Source of the DNA: Pseudomonas caricapapayae
GTDB lineage: Bacteria > Pseudomonadota > Gammaproteobacteria > Pseudomonadales > Pseudomonadaceae
Assembly (NCBI RefSeq): GCF_001400735.1
Contig: NZ_LJPW01000141.1
Span: forward strand, 1 to 59,561
Direction: 5' to 3'
DNA length: 59,561 nt
The translations under genes were made by a program, and so were the position numbers. Below the pieces are notes generated by a model that searched no databases, was not told the origin of the DNA, and saw only the letters and a program-made list of their open reading frames with translations. Positions 33,118 through 41,955 of the stretch are shown here, piece by piece (the stretch's first letter is position 1; each line of letters begins with the position of its first letter).

Positions 33118-34218
33118 TTAAATACCACTCTTCACTTTGACCCAAGCGCGTGTGCGAATTCGCTCTAGTTTCAAAGGAAGGGGCTCCAAAGGGAAAAGCC
33201 TACTAATAGTATCTTTATCCAAATAAACCGAAGAATTATCTCTGAGTTTGGGCTCAACAAACTGCTTTGCATCTTTATTAGCACTAGGGTAAAGGGTGTG
33301 ATTTGAAGTTTTAGCGATCACTTCAGGGCGCAACATGTAGTTTATAAACGTCATGCCTTCTTGAGGATGAGGCGCATCCTTCAACAACACCATATTCTCT
33401 GACCATACCAAAGCGCCTTCGCGAGGGATGGAGTATGCTATTCGACGTCCAGTTTTGTTTTTCTCATTCAACTCTTGCGCTGCAAGCGCCCCATTTGCCC
33501 ATCCTACAACCATACAAATATTACCATCAGCCAGATCAGCATCAATCTTAGATGAGTCAAAATAGCGTACATAAGGACGAATCTTGAGCAATAAGTCTTG
33601 AGCTTTCTGATAGTCGTCTGGGTTTTTGCTGTTGTGAGGCAGACCAAGGTAGTGCAAGGCAATCGAAATAATTTCACTCGGAGAGTCGAGCATTGCTACA
33701 CCGCACTGCTGGAGCTTACTAATGTTTTCTTCCTTGAACACCAAATCCCAACTATTCACCGGAGCGTCATCACCTAGTGCGGACTTTATCTTATCGACAT
33801 CATATCCGATTCCGGTAGTACCCCAAAGGTAGGGGACTGCGTACCGGTTTCCAGGGTCATTAATAGAAACCTTAGCCAGTATTTCGGAATCAAGGTGCGA
33901 CCAGTTGCCGAGCTGGCTGCGATCCAGAGGTTGGAGCACTCCTGCAGTAATCAAGCTCGGCAACACGTTTGAGGTAGCTACCACTACGTCATATCCTGTG
34001 CGCCCAGCCATGACCTTACTCTGCATGATCTCGGCACTGTCAAAGGAATCAATGAGCAGTTGGCTGCCGGTTTCGTGCTCGAATTCTTTAGGGGTATCTG
34101 GTGCGATGAAGGCATACCAGTTGTATAGATGCACGCTGGGTGGGCTCGCAACCGCAATATTTAGCCCAGCGCTGAACAAAGTGGCAGTAATGATGGTCAA
34201 CATACGAACGCTTTTCAT
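33118..34218 (-). CDS. PotF/PotD-like periplasmic polyamine-binding protein
   Basis: The 366-residue protein has a signal peptide (LTIITATLFSAGLNIAVA) and the bacterial solute-binding fold of spermidine/putrescine receptors: VHLYNWYAFIAPDTPKEFE, then DVVVATSNVLPSL and YAVPYLWGTTGIGYDVDKI. No ABC permease or ATPase genes are beside it, so it is an orphan that may feed a chromosomal transporter or act as a sensor. ATG at 34218 with GGAG upstream is preferred to an earlier in-frame ATG. It is divergent from a LuxR gene. Confidence 0.88.
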   Translation of the reverse strand: MKSVRMLTIITATLFSAGLNIAVASPPSVHLYNWYAFIAPDTPKEFEHETGSQLLIDSFDSAEIMQSKVMAGRTGYDVVVATSNVLPSLITAGVLQPLDRSQLGNWSHLDSEILAKVSINDPGNRYAVPYLWGTTGIGYDVDKIKSALGDDAPVNSWDLVFKEENISKLQQCGVAMLDSPSEIISIALHYLGLPHNSKNPDDYQKAQDLLLKIRPYVRYFDSSKIDADLADGNICMVVGWANGALAAQELNEKNKTGRRIAYSIPREGALVWSENMVLLKDAPHPQEGMTFINYMLRPEVIAKTSNHTLYPSANKDAKQFVEPKLRDNSSVYLDKDTISRLFPLEPLPLKLERIRTRAWVKVKSGI

Positions 34219-34326
34219 AGGCTTACTCCATGCCATTGGTCAGTCCCCATTGGCAGGTACCGAATCCATGAGGGCGCAATGTAAACGTATCAAGTCAGGT
34301 TTTAAATAACCCAATAGGGGTAGACG

Positions 34327-35100
34327 ATGCCAAACCAGCTCCAGGGCCAAATTTGGCACAGATCGATAGCGAAACTAATCGAGAAACTCAACCGGCCTGA
34401 GTTTTGGAATTCGCTAGTCAGGTTGCTGAAGGAATATGCACCAGTCGACAACTGGGTTGTGCTGATGTTTGGCAGCGAAGGGGTACAGGCAATTTGCTAT
34501 CCTGATACCGCTGACGAGGAAGAAATAGATGGGCTGCTCAACCGATATGTCAAAGGGCTATACATGCTTGACCCCTTCTACATAGCTAATCGAGAAAATC
34601 AGCAAAGCGGTTTCTTTCATCTCTTGGATATTGCACCAACTCACTTTCTGGAAACAGAGTACTATCATCTTTATTTTGAACAATTTGTATCAGTAGATGA
34701 AGTTCAATATAACGTTCAGCTTGACTCTGAAAGAACACTTTGCTTATCCATGGGTAGCAAAAGTCGGTTTACTCAGGAGCATATTGCTATATTCGACTTA
34801 ATCAAACCATGGGTATTGGCTTTGATGAAGCAACGTATAGCTTTTGATATTGAAGAAAAAGAAAGCTCTCGACCCCAGCAATGGCAGGACAAGATTTTAG
34901 AGCTTGCTCCACAACTCACGGGTCGTGAAATTGAAGTTTTAAAACTGGCTTTGAGTGGTTTTTCAAATAGCGAAATTGCTGGAAAGCTATCAGTATCTCC
35001 GGAAACAGTGAAAGTACATCGAAGAAACTTTTACAGCAAGCTCAATATCAAATCGCAATCAGAACTTTTTGCTTACTTTTTCCAAAGCACTATCAGTTGA
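34327..35100 (+). CDS. LuxR-family regulator (solo)
   Basis: The 257-residue protein has a C-terminal GerE helix-turn-helix (LTGREIEVLKLALSGFSNSEIAGKLSVSPETVKVHRRN, about residues 198-235) and an N-terminal domain of about 175 residues with a YMLDPFY motif, not the Trp/Tyr/Asp set of acyl-homoserine-lactone receptors. No luxI-type gene is near. ATG after AGGGG. Divergent orientation with the polyamine-binding gene suggests that it controls that gene in response to a related small molecule; this is inference. Confidence 0.87.
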   Translation: MPNQLQGQIWHRSIAKLIEKLNRPEFWNSLVRLLKEYAPVDNWVVLMFGSEGVQAICYPDTADEEEIDGLLNRYVKGLYMLDPFYIANRENQQSGFFHLLDIAPTHFLETEYYHLYFEQFVSVDEVQYNVQLDSERTLCLSMGSKSRFTQEHIAIFDLIKPWVLALMKQRIAFDIEEKESSRPQQWQDKILELAPQLTGREIEVLKLALSGFSNSEIAGKLSVSPETVKVHRRNFYSKLNIKSQSELFAYFFQSTIS

Positions 35101-35151
35101 TGCCAGCGTCATTATCATACTTGTTATTACAACAGCCAGTCAGGTATAAAT

Positions 35152-36261
35152 ATGACTGAAAAATCATTACCCCCCTCAGCTAAGACGCATTCCACACTTG
35201 ATCTCGCCGTTTCACAAGAGCTGAATCGTGCAGTGCAATCTATCGTATACAACAAGTTCCTAATCGACCGTGCAGTTGCTTATCACGGCGCCAGTATGCT
35301 TGCTCGCGATCTACATGATGGCGCTTATGGTCCTCACGTACCGATGTCGTTCGTAAGCTGTGTTTTGCCGTTTTACCGCGCCTGCGAACGCACAGATCAC
35401 GGCAGCCCGGCCTATCAGTTTGCCTCAGTACCTACCGCAAACACACTTGGGTGCAGTTGGCGGTGGCGACGTAAGAGCCTAGATGAAAAAGAGGCAGAGA
35501 AATGTCGCGAACATTTGTCTGACTTCGTCGCGATGGTAAGCGGTAAGGTAGACGACGCGACCTATGCCTGGGTTAAGCCACTTGGTCTTTTCGTGCCTGG
35601 TGAGGGCAAGAACCGTGTCGACTTTTTCCGTGAAGAAGGCGTCGAATCGATACCAGCCAGAGTCTACGAGCGTACTTACCCGGAACCAACACGAATCACA
35701 ATCTATCGCATACGGGTAAGTGCCTTCTCTGCGACATGGGCAGTACTGGACGGGCGCTGGGTTGAGAACATACCCAACCCGAGCTGGACACTACCTTTAA
35801 TGAAAGCCTATGGCGTGAAGGGGCCGGTGCCTTGGCCAAGTGATTTTCCTGAACCCAAGCAGGTGCAGCTCGCATTTTTTATGCCCAAAGGCATTACTTC
35901 ACCACTGGGAAATCCAGAATTCGGGGACGAAGCAGTAGTAGACCTGGAAACGGTGGTAGCCACTCAGAACTTTAAGGACGAGTCAGTGCGAACGGCAGTA
36001 TTCGATCTGCGTGATGTAAAGATTGATCACCGTGTCTGGCAAATCTCGCTAGGTATCACGCTTGCGTCTCTTGTGCTGCTCAGCTTGGTGCCAGATGAAT
36101 TTTCCGAAATACGCATTTTCATCGGAATGGCGTTAGGTGCCGCAATGACGAGTGGGGTGATGCCCTACATAGTTCCGTTTGTAACGACTAAACGACGCAG
36201 GTTGGCCCAAAATCAATATCTACCACGGGCCAGAGCACCTAAGAATAACCAAAGCGCGTAA
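35152..36261 (+). CDS. Hypothetical protein with two C-terminal membrane helices
   Basis: The 369-residue protein has a soluble N-terminal region of about 300 residues, then two hydrophobic helices (IDHRVWQISLGITLASLVLLSLV and IRIFIGMALGAAMTSGVMPYIV), with a basic C-terminus. It includes AYHGASMLARDLHDGAYGPH and other segments with no known motif. It begins 51 bases after luxR in the same direction. I do not recognise the family. Confidence 0.6.
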   Translation: MTEKSLPPSAKTHSTLDLAVSQELNRAVQSIVYNKFLIDRAVAYHGASMLARDLHDGAYGPHVPMSFVSCVLPFYRACERTDHGSPAYQFASVPTANTLGCSWRWRRKSLDEKEAEKCREHLSDFVAMVSGKVDDATYAWVKPLGLFVPGEGKNRVDFFREEGVESIPARVYERTYPEPTRITIYRIRVSAFSATWAVLDGRWVENIPNPSWTLPLMKAYGVKGPVPWPSDFPEPKQVQLAFFMPKGITSPLGNPEFGDEAVVDLETVVATQNFKDESVRTAVFDLRDVKIDHRVWQISLGITLASLVLLSLVPDEFSEIRIFIGMALGAAMTSGVMPYIVPFVTTKRRRLAQNQYLPRARAPKNNQSA

Positions 36262-36422
36262 AGGGAACACGTCGCATTTTGGTTGCTGCGGCCGATTCGA
36301 TAAGCCCCTGATCCGCTTCACCTCATCCAAGGTGATTTAGGCGCGACGCCGGACATTGCGCCCGCTCCCCTGTCACAATGCCCGGCAGGCTATAAGTAGC
36401 GAAGACATAGCAAGCGGCTGGC

Positions 36423-37250
36423 TCACGCTCGCATGAACTTGTTCCAGTCAATTGCATGTCCGGCGGCTTCGAGTTCACGGCCCAAGGTTTGCTTCCACCC
36501 ATTGCCGTCCATGGACTCCCAAACGACACCGGCGAAATCACTGGGGATCTCCACAGTGCCGCGCTTCAGCGCAAACACTTTGTCGCGACCCAGACGACCG
36601 AGGAAATAGCCCAACTCCAACAAGACATTCTGTCGGGCTCGTGGCTCCGGTGTACCGTCTTTAGCGCAACCTAAATCATCCGGGGTCAACAGCACCACGG
36701 CAAATCCTACTTCCCCATTTGCTTCAATTTTCTCCATGACCGTGCCCCCTCGGCTTGCCTGCTCATGCAGGATGATAGGGTCGAATCCCAACTGCATTAA
36801 AAAACGGGCGGCGGTTTCACGTGCACCTTCATCATGCCCATGAACTATAAAGACTCGTCTTGAAAGAGATTGTGGCTCAAGCTGTACCACCGGAGACAGT
36901 CGTTGTAGGAGTTCAAAGTCAGCTAGATCCTCCTCCAAAGTTCTTCGTCCCTCCGTCAACAAAGCAATAGCTCTTGCGATGCATTTTTCAGCGTGTTGGG
37001 GGTAATAATTGTCATCCCTAATGTAGTTTAATTTGGGCTGCAGATGGGATGCAGACTTGAGGCGTATAAAGGCAGAGCTGTCTTTTCCGAAGCAGCGTTC
37101 CAGCGTGTCCTCTATGGCGGCTTCGAGAACTTTGAGTGCCGGAGAAGGCACATTTGTCAAAACACGCACATCAAAGGCTTTTAGATCAGCAATGCGGTCA
37201 CCCAAGCGAGCTATCCCTCGCTGTATTTGGTCAGGGGTTGCTTGATTCAT
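36423..37250 (-). CDS. TIR-like (Cap12-type) predicted nucleotide-binding protein
   Basis: The 275-residue protein has an N-terminal helical domain (residues 1-125) and a C-terminal TIR-like domain starting RRVFIVHGHDEGARETAARF and continuing ILHEQASRGGTVMEKIE, VVLLTPDDLG and RQNVLLELGYFLGRLGRDKV. This is the Pfam TIR-like family named after CBASS effector Cap12, whose members can degrade NAD+. The E of TVMEKIE is the expected catalytic Glu. No cyclase gene is adjacent, so it is a stand-alone effector or part of a one-gene system. GC content is lower than in the transfer region. Confidence 0.85.
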   Translation of the reverse strand: MNQATPDQIQRGIARLGDRIADLKAFDVRVLTNVPSPALKVLEAAIEDTLERCFGKDSSAFIRLKSASHLQPKLNYIRDDNYYPQHAEKCIARAIALLTEGRRTLEEDLADFELLQRLSPVVQLEPQSLSRRVFIVHGHDEGARETAARFLMQLGFDPIILHEQASRGGTVMEKIEANGEVGFAVVLLTPDDLGCAKDGTPEPRARQNVLLELGYFLGRLGRDKVFALKRGTVEIPSDFAGVVWESMDGNGWKQTLGRELEAAGHAIDWNKFMRA

Positions 37251-37373
37251 CAGGTGAACCCTTTCAATGTTTGAGAAAGGACATTATCACATATGGATCT
37301 CCACCCCGGCGAGTTCATAGTAAAGCTTTTTAAAGGCCAAAAATGTAATCAGTGACATCAACCGGCGGGGAAG

Positions 37374-37466
37374 CTATGACGACAATGCCGTGGCCGAGAG
37401 CTTTTCCAGATTTTGAAGCATGAGCGAATCCGACGAAAAACCTACACAACGCTTGAAGAAGCCCGG
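37374..37466 (+). mobile_element. IS3-family transposase remnant
   Basis: Translation gives YDDNAVAES in one frame and, after a frame change, LKHERIRRKTYTTLEEARSD in another. Together these match the C-terminal end of IS3-family (IS51-like) transposases around the catalytic Glu (DNA..ES). The rest of the element is gone. Confidence 0.75.
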
Positions 37467-37833
37467 AGTGATACTTCGATTAAATCCATATTTTCTGTAA
37501 ACTCAAACGCCGATACAGCAGTGCTAAGGAGCTGTCTACAGTAGGGTATGAGAAACGCTATTTCCTGAGCGTAGAGAGCGTCTAGAGAACAAGGATCGAT
37601 TCGATTCATGGCTAAAAAAATTAGCACACTCAATCAAAGAGCATATCGTCCTTTATCTTGTCGAACCTACGGAGCTGAATTTTCCAATGGAAACTATAAG
37701 CAGGTTAATCAGACTCGTAAACTCATGACGATTGCGTGCTTAGTATGCACGTATATAAAAATTTAATATTTTTGAAAAAACCAGTGGAGATTTTGAAAAA
37801 AATCAGATTTAATCTACCTCGCAACAAACATGT

Positions 37834-37894
37834 CTGCTGGTCTAGAGACAAAGTCCTGCTGGTTTAGAGGAAAAAATCGCCTGCTGGTTTAGAG
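37834..37894 (+). repeat. Three 14-bp direct repeats upstream of res
   Basis: CTGCTGGTYTAGAG occurs at 37834-37847, 37856-37869 and 37881-37894, spaced 22 and 25 bases apart, about 70-130 bases before the res start. Copies 2 and 3 are identical. The phased layout suggests binding sites for a regulator. Confidence 0.7.
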
Positions 37895-37961
37895 GCATCA
37901 AAAATCCGCAAATGGAATAAAACCATGAGCACAAAATATATTATCTATAGGAGATTGACTT

Positions 37962-38624
37962 ATGACGAAAGGTGTTATCAAAAACGACGATGTTGACCAA
38001 CTGATTCAGGCAGCATTGTCAGACCACAAAGTACCGTACACCGTGATTAAGAAGGGTGTAATTTTCTACCGTGTGCAACCAACGGCACGCGGTCACGATT
38101 CTCGATATTATAACCGTAGTGCGGACTCTCGATACGGTGATAGAGATGAGACAGTCGGCGTCTGTTACGTAGCTGGCAGCGGTGAGGCAGCCGCAGCCGA
38201 GACGTTGCAGCATGGGAAAACAGGGCCAGGCAGCCCAGTCTTGCAGACTGAAATAGAGAGCAAGTCTTTGCATACATTGAAGACAGCCCGCAAGCTGAAA
38301 TTGGTTGATGCTGGGCTCTTGGCAGCTAACTCAGGGTATAAGTTGGATGCAATCGTAGCGTCAAAAGGTCAAGAAGCATCAGGTTATATGCTTTCCCAAG
38401 CCTTGAGTGCTGCGTGCATGCAATTAGGCGATGTGGATGGGATTATTTATCCATCCCGAGTGTATCCGAAAACAGGCGGCTATGCAGGTTGTAACCTTGC
38501 CTTGTTCGAAAGACGCAAACCACAGTTAGCGCTTGACTCTGATATCCCCCTGATTGATCACGAGTTTTCGACAGGTGAAACCATTGGTGAGATGTTAATT
38601 CGCTTGAAGGTACAGGTCGAATAA
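37962..38624 (+). CDS. RES-domain protein (NAD-degrading toxin type)
   Basis: The 220-residue protein contains a RES domain: FYRVQP near residue 30, then YYNRS, CYVAGSGEAAAAETL, and a C-terminal NLALFERR. Characterised RES toxins are NAD+ phosphorylases or ADP-ribosyl transferases and are paired with Xre-type antitoxins. No Xre gene lies directly upstream; the only close candidate is the convergent gene at 38672. ATG at 37962 follows GGAG. Confidence 0.8.
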   Translation: MTKGVIKNDDVDQLIQAALSDHKVPYTVIKKGVIFYRVQPTARGHDSRYYNRSADSRYGDRDETVGVCYVAGSGEAAAAETLQHGKTGPGSPVLQTEIESKSLHTLKTARKLKLVDAGLLAANSGYKLDAIVASKGQEASGYMLSQALSAACMQLGDVDGIIYPSRVYPKTGGYAGCNLALFERRKPQLALDSDIPLIDHEFSTGETIGEMLIRLKVQVE

Positions 38625-38644
38625 CGGTAATAGTGGAGTAAAGA

Positions 38645-38677
38645 CAGGACTCCAGTGCAGGGAGTCCTGTTTTATTT
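38645..38677 (+). terminator. Terminator after res
   Basis: CAGGACTCC pairs with GGAGTCCTG around AGTGCAG and is followed by TTTTATTT. It ends res transcription and separates it from the convergent gene. Confidence 0.85.
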
Positions 38678-39301
38678 GCCCATTTCCAAACGATTTTTGA
38701 AATCTCTTACAATGATTTTGAATGCATCTTTATTGTCAATTAATTTGTAACGGGGCTGCTCTTTGTCACTGTCTCCGTAAAAATCCATCGTGTGTGTCAA
38801 GAAGCCTACCAGGACATTCATCATTGCCTCATCTTTTGGGTCTATGGCAAGTTCTTCGATCAGCAAGCCAATTTCAGGCTTCACGTCATTATTAGCAAAT
38901 TGAAATTCTGGATAGAATTTATTTTTATTATGTGTGTACGCTAGCACTTTTCCAGATTTTACTCTTTCACTAAGCGTCTGCCTTGATTTATCAAGAATCT
39001 TGCACACAACGTTTGACTCAATTAAATCGCATGATTTCTTAACCATTTCAAATGCATCCGCTTTGAGCTTGGCAAATGCAATTTGATTACGCACTCTGAT
39101 GCTAAGCTGTTTTTCATTAGCGGTTTCAGGTTCTTTAACTATCTTAACTAGGGCCTTATCACCTTCAAGTTTTATCGCATCAATAATCAGGTCGTCTGAT
39201 GCCCTGTCGACTTTCTCCATAAAACGTTTTATCAGCGACGCCTTGGCATCCTCAACAGATTTACCGAAGTTTTTAGGTCTTTCAAGGATTGCGGTATTCA
39301 T
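38672..39301 (-). CDS. Hypothetical protein, possible RES partner
   Basis: A 209-residue, Lys-rich hydrophilic protein. A helix-turn-helix-like segment (VCKILDKSRQTLSERVKSGKVLAYT) at residues 112-136 is followed by a C-terminal half that could be the toxin-binding part. It starts at an ATG with GGAGG upstream. The gene converges with res, with a terminator between. Promoter-side repeats (39353-39401) suggest self-regulation. Assignment as an antitoxin is a guess from position and HTH. Confidence 0.5.
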   Translation of the reverse strand: MNTAILERPKNFGKSVEDAKASLIKRFMEKVDRASDDLIIDAIKLEGDKALVKIVKEPETANEKQLSIRVRNQIAFAKLKADAFEMVKKSCDLIESNVVCKILDKSRQTLSERVKSGKVLAYTHNKNKFYPEFQFANNDVKPEIGLLIEELAIDPKDEAMMNVLVGFLTHTMDFYGDSDKEQPRYKLIDNKDAFKIIVRDFKNRLEMGK

Positions 39302-39352
39302 TTGCCTACCTCCATGCTCATCGTGAGCTGATGAACAGAGCCTACCTCGAGC

Positions 39353-39401
39353 TGACACGCGTGTCAACCTGTCAACCTGTCAACCTGTCAATCTGTCCAG
39401 G
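39353..39401. promoter_or_regulatory. Palindrome fused to 8-bp tandem repeats (probable operator)
   Basis: The 14-bp palindrome TGACACGCGTGTCA (39353-39366) runs into five 8-bp units at 39362-39401: three of TGTCAACC, then TGTCAATC and TGTCCAGG. The TGTCA half-site is shared. It lies about 55 bases upstream of the minus-strand gene start, so it is a candidate self-operator. Confidence 0.65.
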
Positions 39402-39601
39402 TAGTCAGTCAAAGAAGCTTGAAAAGCCAGTTTCAAATGTATCGACAGGTCCGGCTCCGACGAGTATAAAAACTAACGATAAAATACGTTATCACCAATT
39501 ATTACCGTTTATCGGTTTTGGAAGCAGTTGCAGCATAAAGCGCTGCTTTTGTGACTGAAGTTAATGCCTGTGATCGTTACTGATCCAATTGTGAGAGCAA
39601 T
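39402..39601. other. Region between putative operator and recombinase gene
   Basis: About 200 bases without a gene. The recombinase attachment site might lie here, but I find no clear repeat. Confidence 0.35.
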
Positions 39602-40564
39602 ATGCAAGAACTGACGAAAGCCCATCAGGACGACCAGCGTCGGCTCACGTCGGTCGAATTTCAGACGCTGGCCCAGGTTCCGGCTGCGGTCGAGTGGTTT
39701 GCCAACCTGGACAACCCTCGTACGCGGCGTGCCTACCAAAATGACCTGGAAGACTTCTGTGGGTTTGTCGGGTTGGCTTCGGCCGATGAGTTTCGCGTCG
39801 TGACCCGATCGCATGTTTTAGCCTGGCGTGCCCAGCTCGAGCATCGCGGTCTGGCGGGCGCCACGATCCGGCGCAAACTGGCCGCGCTGGCCAGCCTCTT
39901 TGATCACCTTCTGGAAAACAATGCCGTCGCCGGCGGCAACCCGGTGCATGGGGTCAAACGACCGAGGATAGAAAGCAACGAAGGCAAGACACCGGCACTG
40001 GGCGATCACCAAGCGAAGGCGCTGCTCGAAGCGCCGGATGAAGCCACACTTAAAGGGCGGCGCGACCGGGCGCTATTGGCTGTTCTTCTCTACCACGGAC
40101 TACGCCGCGAAGAAGCGGCGCTGCTGCAGGTGAGCGACATTCAGGAGCGACGTGGGATCCAGCATCTGAGGGTCCGCGGCAAGGGTGGCAAGGTGCGCTA
40201 CTTGCCGTTGCACCCGGTGGCGGCCGGGCGCATTCACCAGTACCTGGAAAGCTCAGGGCATCATTTGGTCGACAGGAAAGTAGCGCTCTTCATACCGCTG
40301 CGAGGCAGGTTGACCGGTGCCGGCATCACGGCCAACGGCATCTATACCGTGGTGACAGCTTACGCGACAAAGGCCGGGATCGAGGTAGACGGCTTAGGGG
40401 TCCACGGACTTAGAGCAACCGCAGCCACCAATGCTCTGGAGCATGAGGCCGATATTGCCAAGGTCCAGGCCTGGCTGGGTCATGCCAATATTAGCACGAC
40501 CAAGATCTATGATCGACGTGAAAACCGGCCTGAAGACTCGCCGACCTACAAGGTGAAATATTGA
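39602..40564 (+). CDS. Tyrosine recombinase (XerC/D-like integrase)
   Basis: The 320-residue site-specific recombinase has a SAM-like N-terminal domain (TRRAYQNDLEDFCGFV) and the catalytic set R (YHGLRREEAALL), K (GKGGKVRYLP), HxxR (VHGLRATAA), H (WLGHANISTT) and Y (KIYDRRENRPEDS). It is closely similar to the decayed copy at 47841-48035. XerC-like integrases of this type are linked to elements in P. syringae plasmid rulB. Probably moves the accessory block to its right. Confidence 0.9.
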   Translation: MQELTKAHQDDQRRLTSVEFQTLAQVPAAVEWFANLDNPRTRRAYQNDLEDFCGFVGLASADEFRVVTRSHVLAWRAQLEHRGLAGATIRRKLAALASLFDHLLENNAVAGGNPVHGVKRPRIESNEGKTPALGDHQAKALLEAPDEATLKGRRDRALLAVLLYHGLRREEAALLQVSDIQERRGIQHLRVRGKGGKVRYLPLHPVAAGRIHQYLESSGHHLVDRKVALFIPLRGRLTGAGITANGIYTVVTAYATKAGIEVDGLGVHGLRATAATNALEHEADIAKVQAWLGHANISTTKIYDRRENRPEDSPTYKVKY

Positions 40565-40719
40565 CTTTCACCACATGCCACAGGCTGCTATTTGGTGGAC
40601 GACGAACACCAGCGACGCTTATGAGTTATGACATGGACAGAACAAGTGCACCATTGCAGTCAGGGTTTTGGCCAGCATAAGATCGAGCTTAATCCTTGAG
40701 AGATTATGGAGATAAACTG

Positions 40720-41955
40720 ATGCATTCCCTGCGGCGCTTACCAAGTAACCTTTCTTGCTTAGTGATCGCGCTTTTAGCGGGCTGCAGTACTCTCCACAAA
40801 ACCATATCTAGAGCTGTGCCCGGAGACAGTGGAGTCACCAATTTTTATACCTGGGTTGAGAACGTCCCTTCCACTCCAGGACAGATGCTTCGTTCCGAGC
40901 CGTTGACGCCACAGCAGAGCCTTAAGAACGCCGCGCAAAATGTTCGTATTCTGTACAGCTCCACCGACGGGCTTGACCATAAGCCAATTGTGGTATCTGG
41001 CGCACTGTTTATACCGAAAGGCACGCCGCCTGACGGTGGATGGCCCCTCATGGCTTGGGCACATGGCACTGTCGGTAGCGCGGATATTTGCGCACCTTCC
41101 TTCGCCGGACGCAGTGATCGAGATACTAGATATCTGAATGATTGGCTCGGGCGAGGCTACGCAATTGTCGCTACAGACTACCAAGGGCTAGGAACGGCAG
41201 GATTGCATCCTTTCGGACTGAGCAGTCCCTTAGCATATGGCGTTCTCGATAGCATACGTGCGGTTCAAAAAACAGATTTCGATCTGTCATCACGAGTCGT
41301 TGTATTCGGTCAATCGCAAGGTGGGCGCGCTGCTTTCGCGACGGCTGTCTATCAAAGGGCCTATGCACCCGAGCTGAAGATTGTAGGTGTGGTTGCGACC
41401 GGCACGCCGTATCCGATGTCTTCAGAGCATCCCGGGAACACTGCAGCGGATACGTCACGAGATCAGGTCATGCCATCCTTCGCCTATAATTTGCTGCGGC
41501 TTAGTACCGCCGGCCAGATCAACCCGGCGTTCGTGCCAACCGATTATCTGACCGCTCGTGCGATGCCTGCGTTTGAAACTAGTCAGCGTTATTGTCTGCA
41601 AGACATTGAGCGAAAGGTAGTCTCGGATGGTTTGACGTTCAATAACAGCTTCAGCCGCGCGCCCGATGCTGCGCTTGATCAGGTTAATCGCAAGTCTTCC
41701 TACCCGACGTTGAAATCGAACATACCGATTTTTATCGGTACGGGTGGCAAGGATATAGTTTCACCGGTTAATAGCCAGATTGCCTTGGTCGAGGATGCAT
41801 GCAAGGTAGGCGACCGCATTGAGTGGCATTATTACCCGCAGCTGGATCACTCGGGTGCTGTTAGCGGCTCTCTTCCGGACTCCACGCTGTTTGTCGAGAA
41901 GGCATTTTCGGGGGCGCTTATGGCGGGGAATTGTGGGCCGATGCCCAAGCGCTGA
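40720..41955 (+). CDS. Secreted alpha/beta-hydrolase (secretory lipase-like), lipoprotein signal
   Basis: The 411-residue protein has a lipoprotein signal (LSCLVIALLAGCSTL), then an alpha/beta-hydrolase fold: LMAWAHGTVGSADI (oxyanion region), nucleophile elbow GQSQGG, and a late Asp and His (GTGGKDIVSP and LDHSGAV). It resembles the secretory lipase (LIP) family. ATG at 40720 follows GGAG; an earlier in-frame ATG is rejected since it would hide the signal peptide. Substrate unknown; plant esters are possible. Confidence 0.85.
   Translation: MHSLRRLPSNLSCLVIALLAGCSTLHKTISRAVPGDSGVTNFYTWVENVPSTPGQMLRSEPLTPQQSLKNAAQNVRILYSSTDGLDHKPIVVSGALFIPKGTPPDGGWPLMAWAHGTVGSADICAPSFAGRSDRDTRYLNDWLGRGYAIVATDYQGLGTAGLHPFGLSSPLAYGVLDSIRAVQKTDFDLSSRVVVFGQSQGGRAAFATAVYQRAYAPELKIVGVVATGTPYPMSSEHPGNTAADTSRDQVMPSFAYNLLRLSTAGQINPAFVPTDYLTARAMPAFETSQRYCLQDIERKVVSDGLTFNNSFSRAPDAALDQVNRKSSYPTLKSNIPIFIGTGGKDIVSPVNSQIALVEDACKVGDRIEWHYYPQLDHSGAVSGSLPDSTLFVEKAFSGALMAGNCGPMPKR

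Larger units (their letters stand above)
37251..37961. other. Intergenic region with IS remnant and iterated repeats
   Basis: About 700 AT-rich bases with a decayed IS3-type fragment (37374-37466) and three 14-bp direct repeats (37834-37894). Short open frames lack ribosome sites. No intact gene is seen. Confidence 0.5.

Noticed and set aside
37834..37894. CRISPR array
   Set aside because: Only three 14-bp units with 8- and 11-base gaps; spacers too short and no cas genes.
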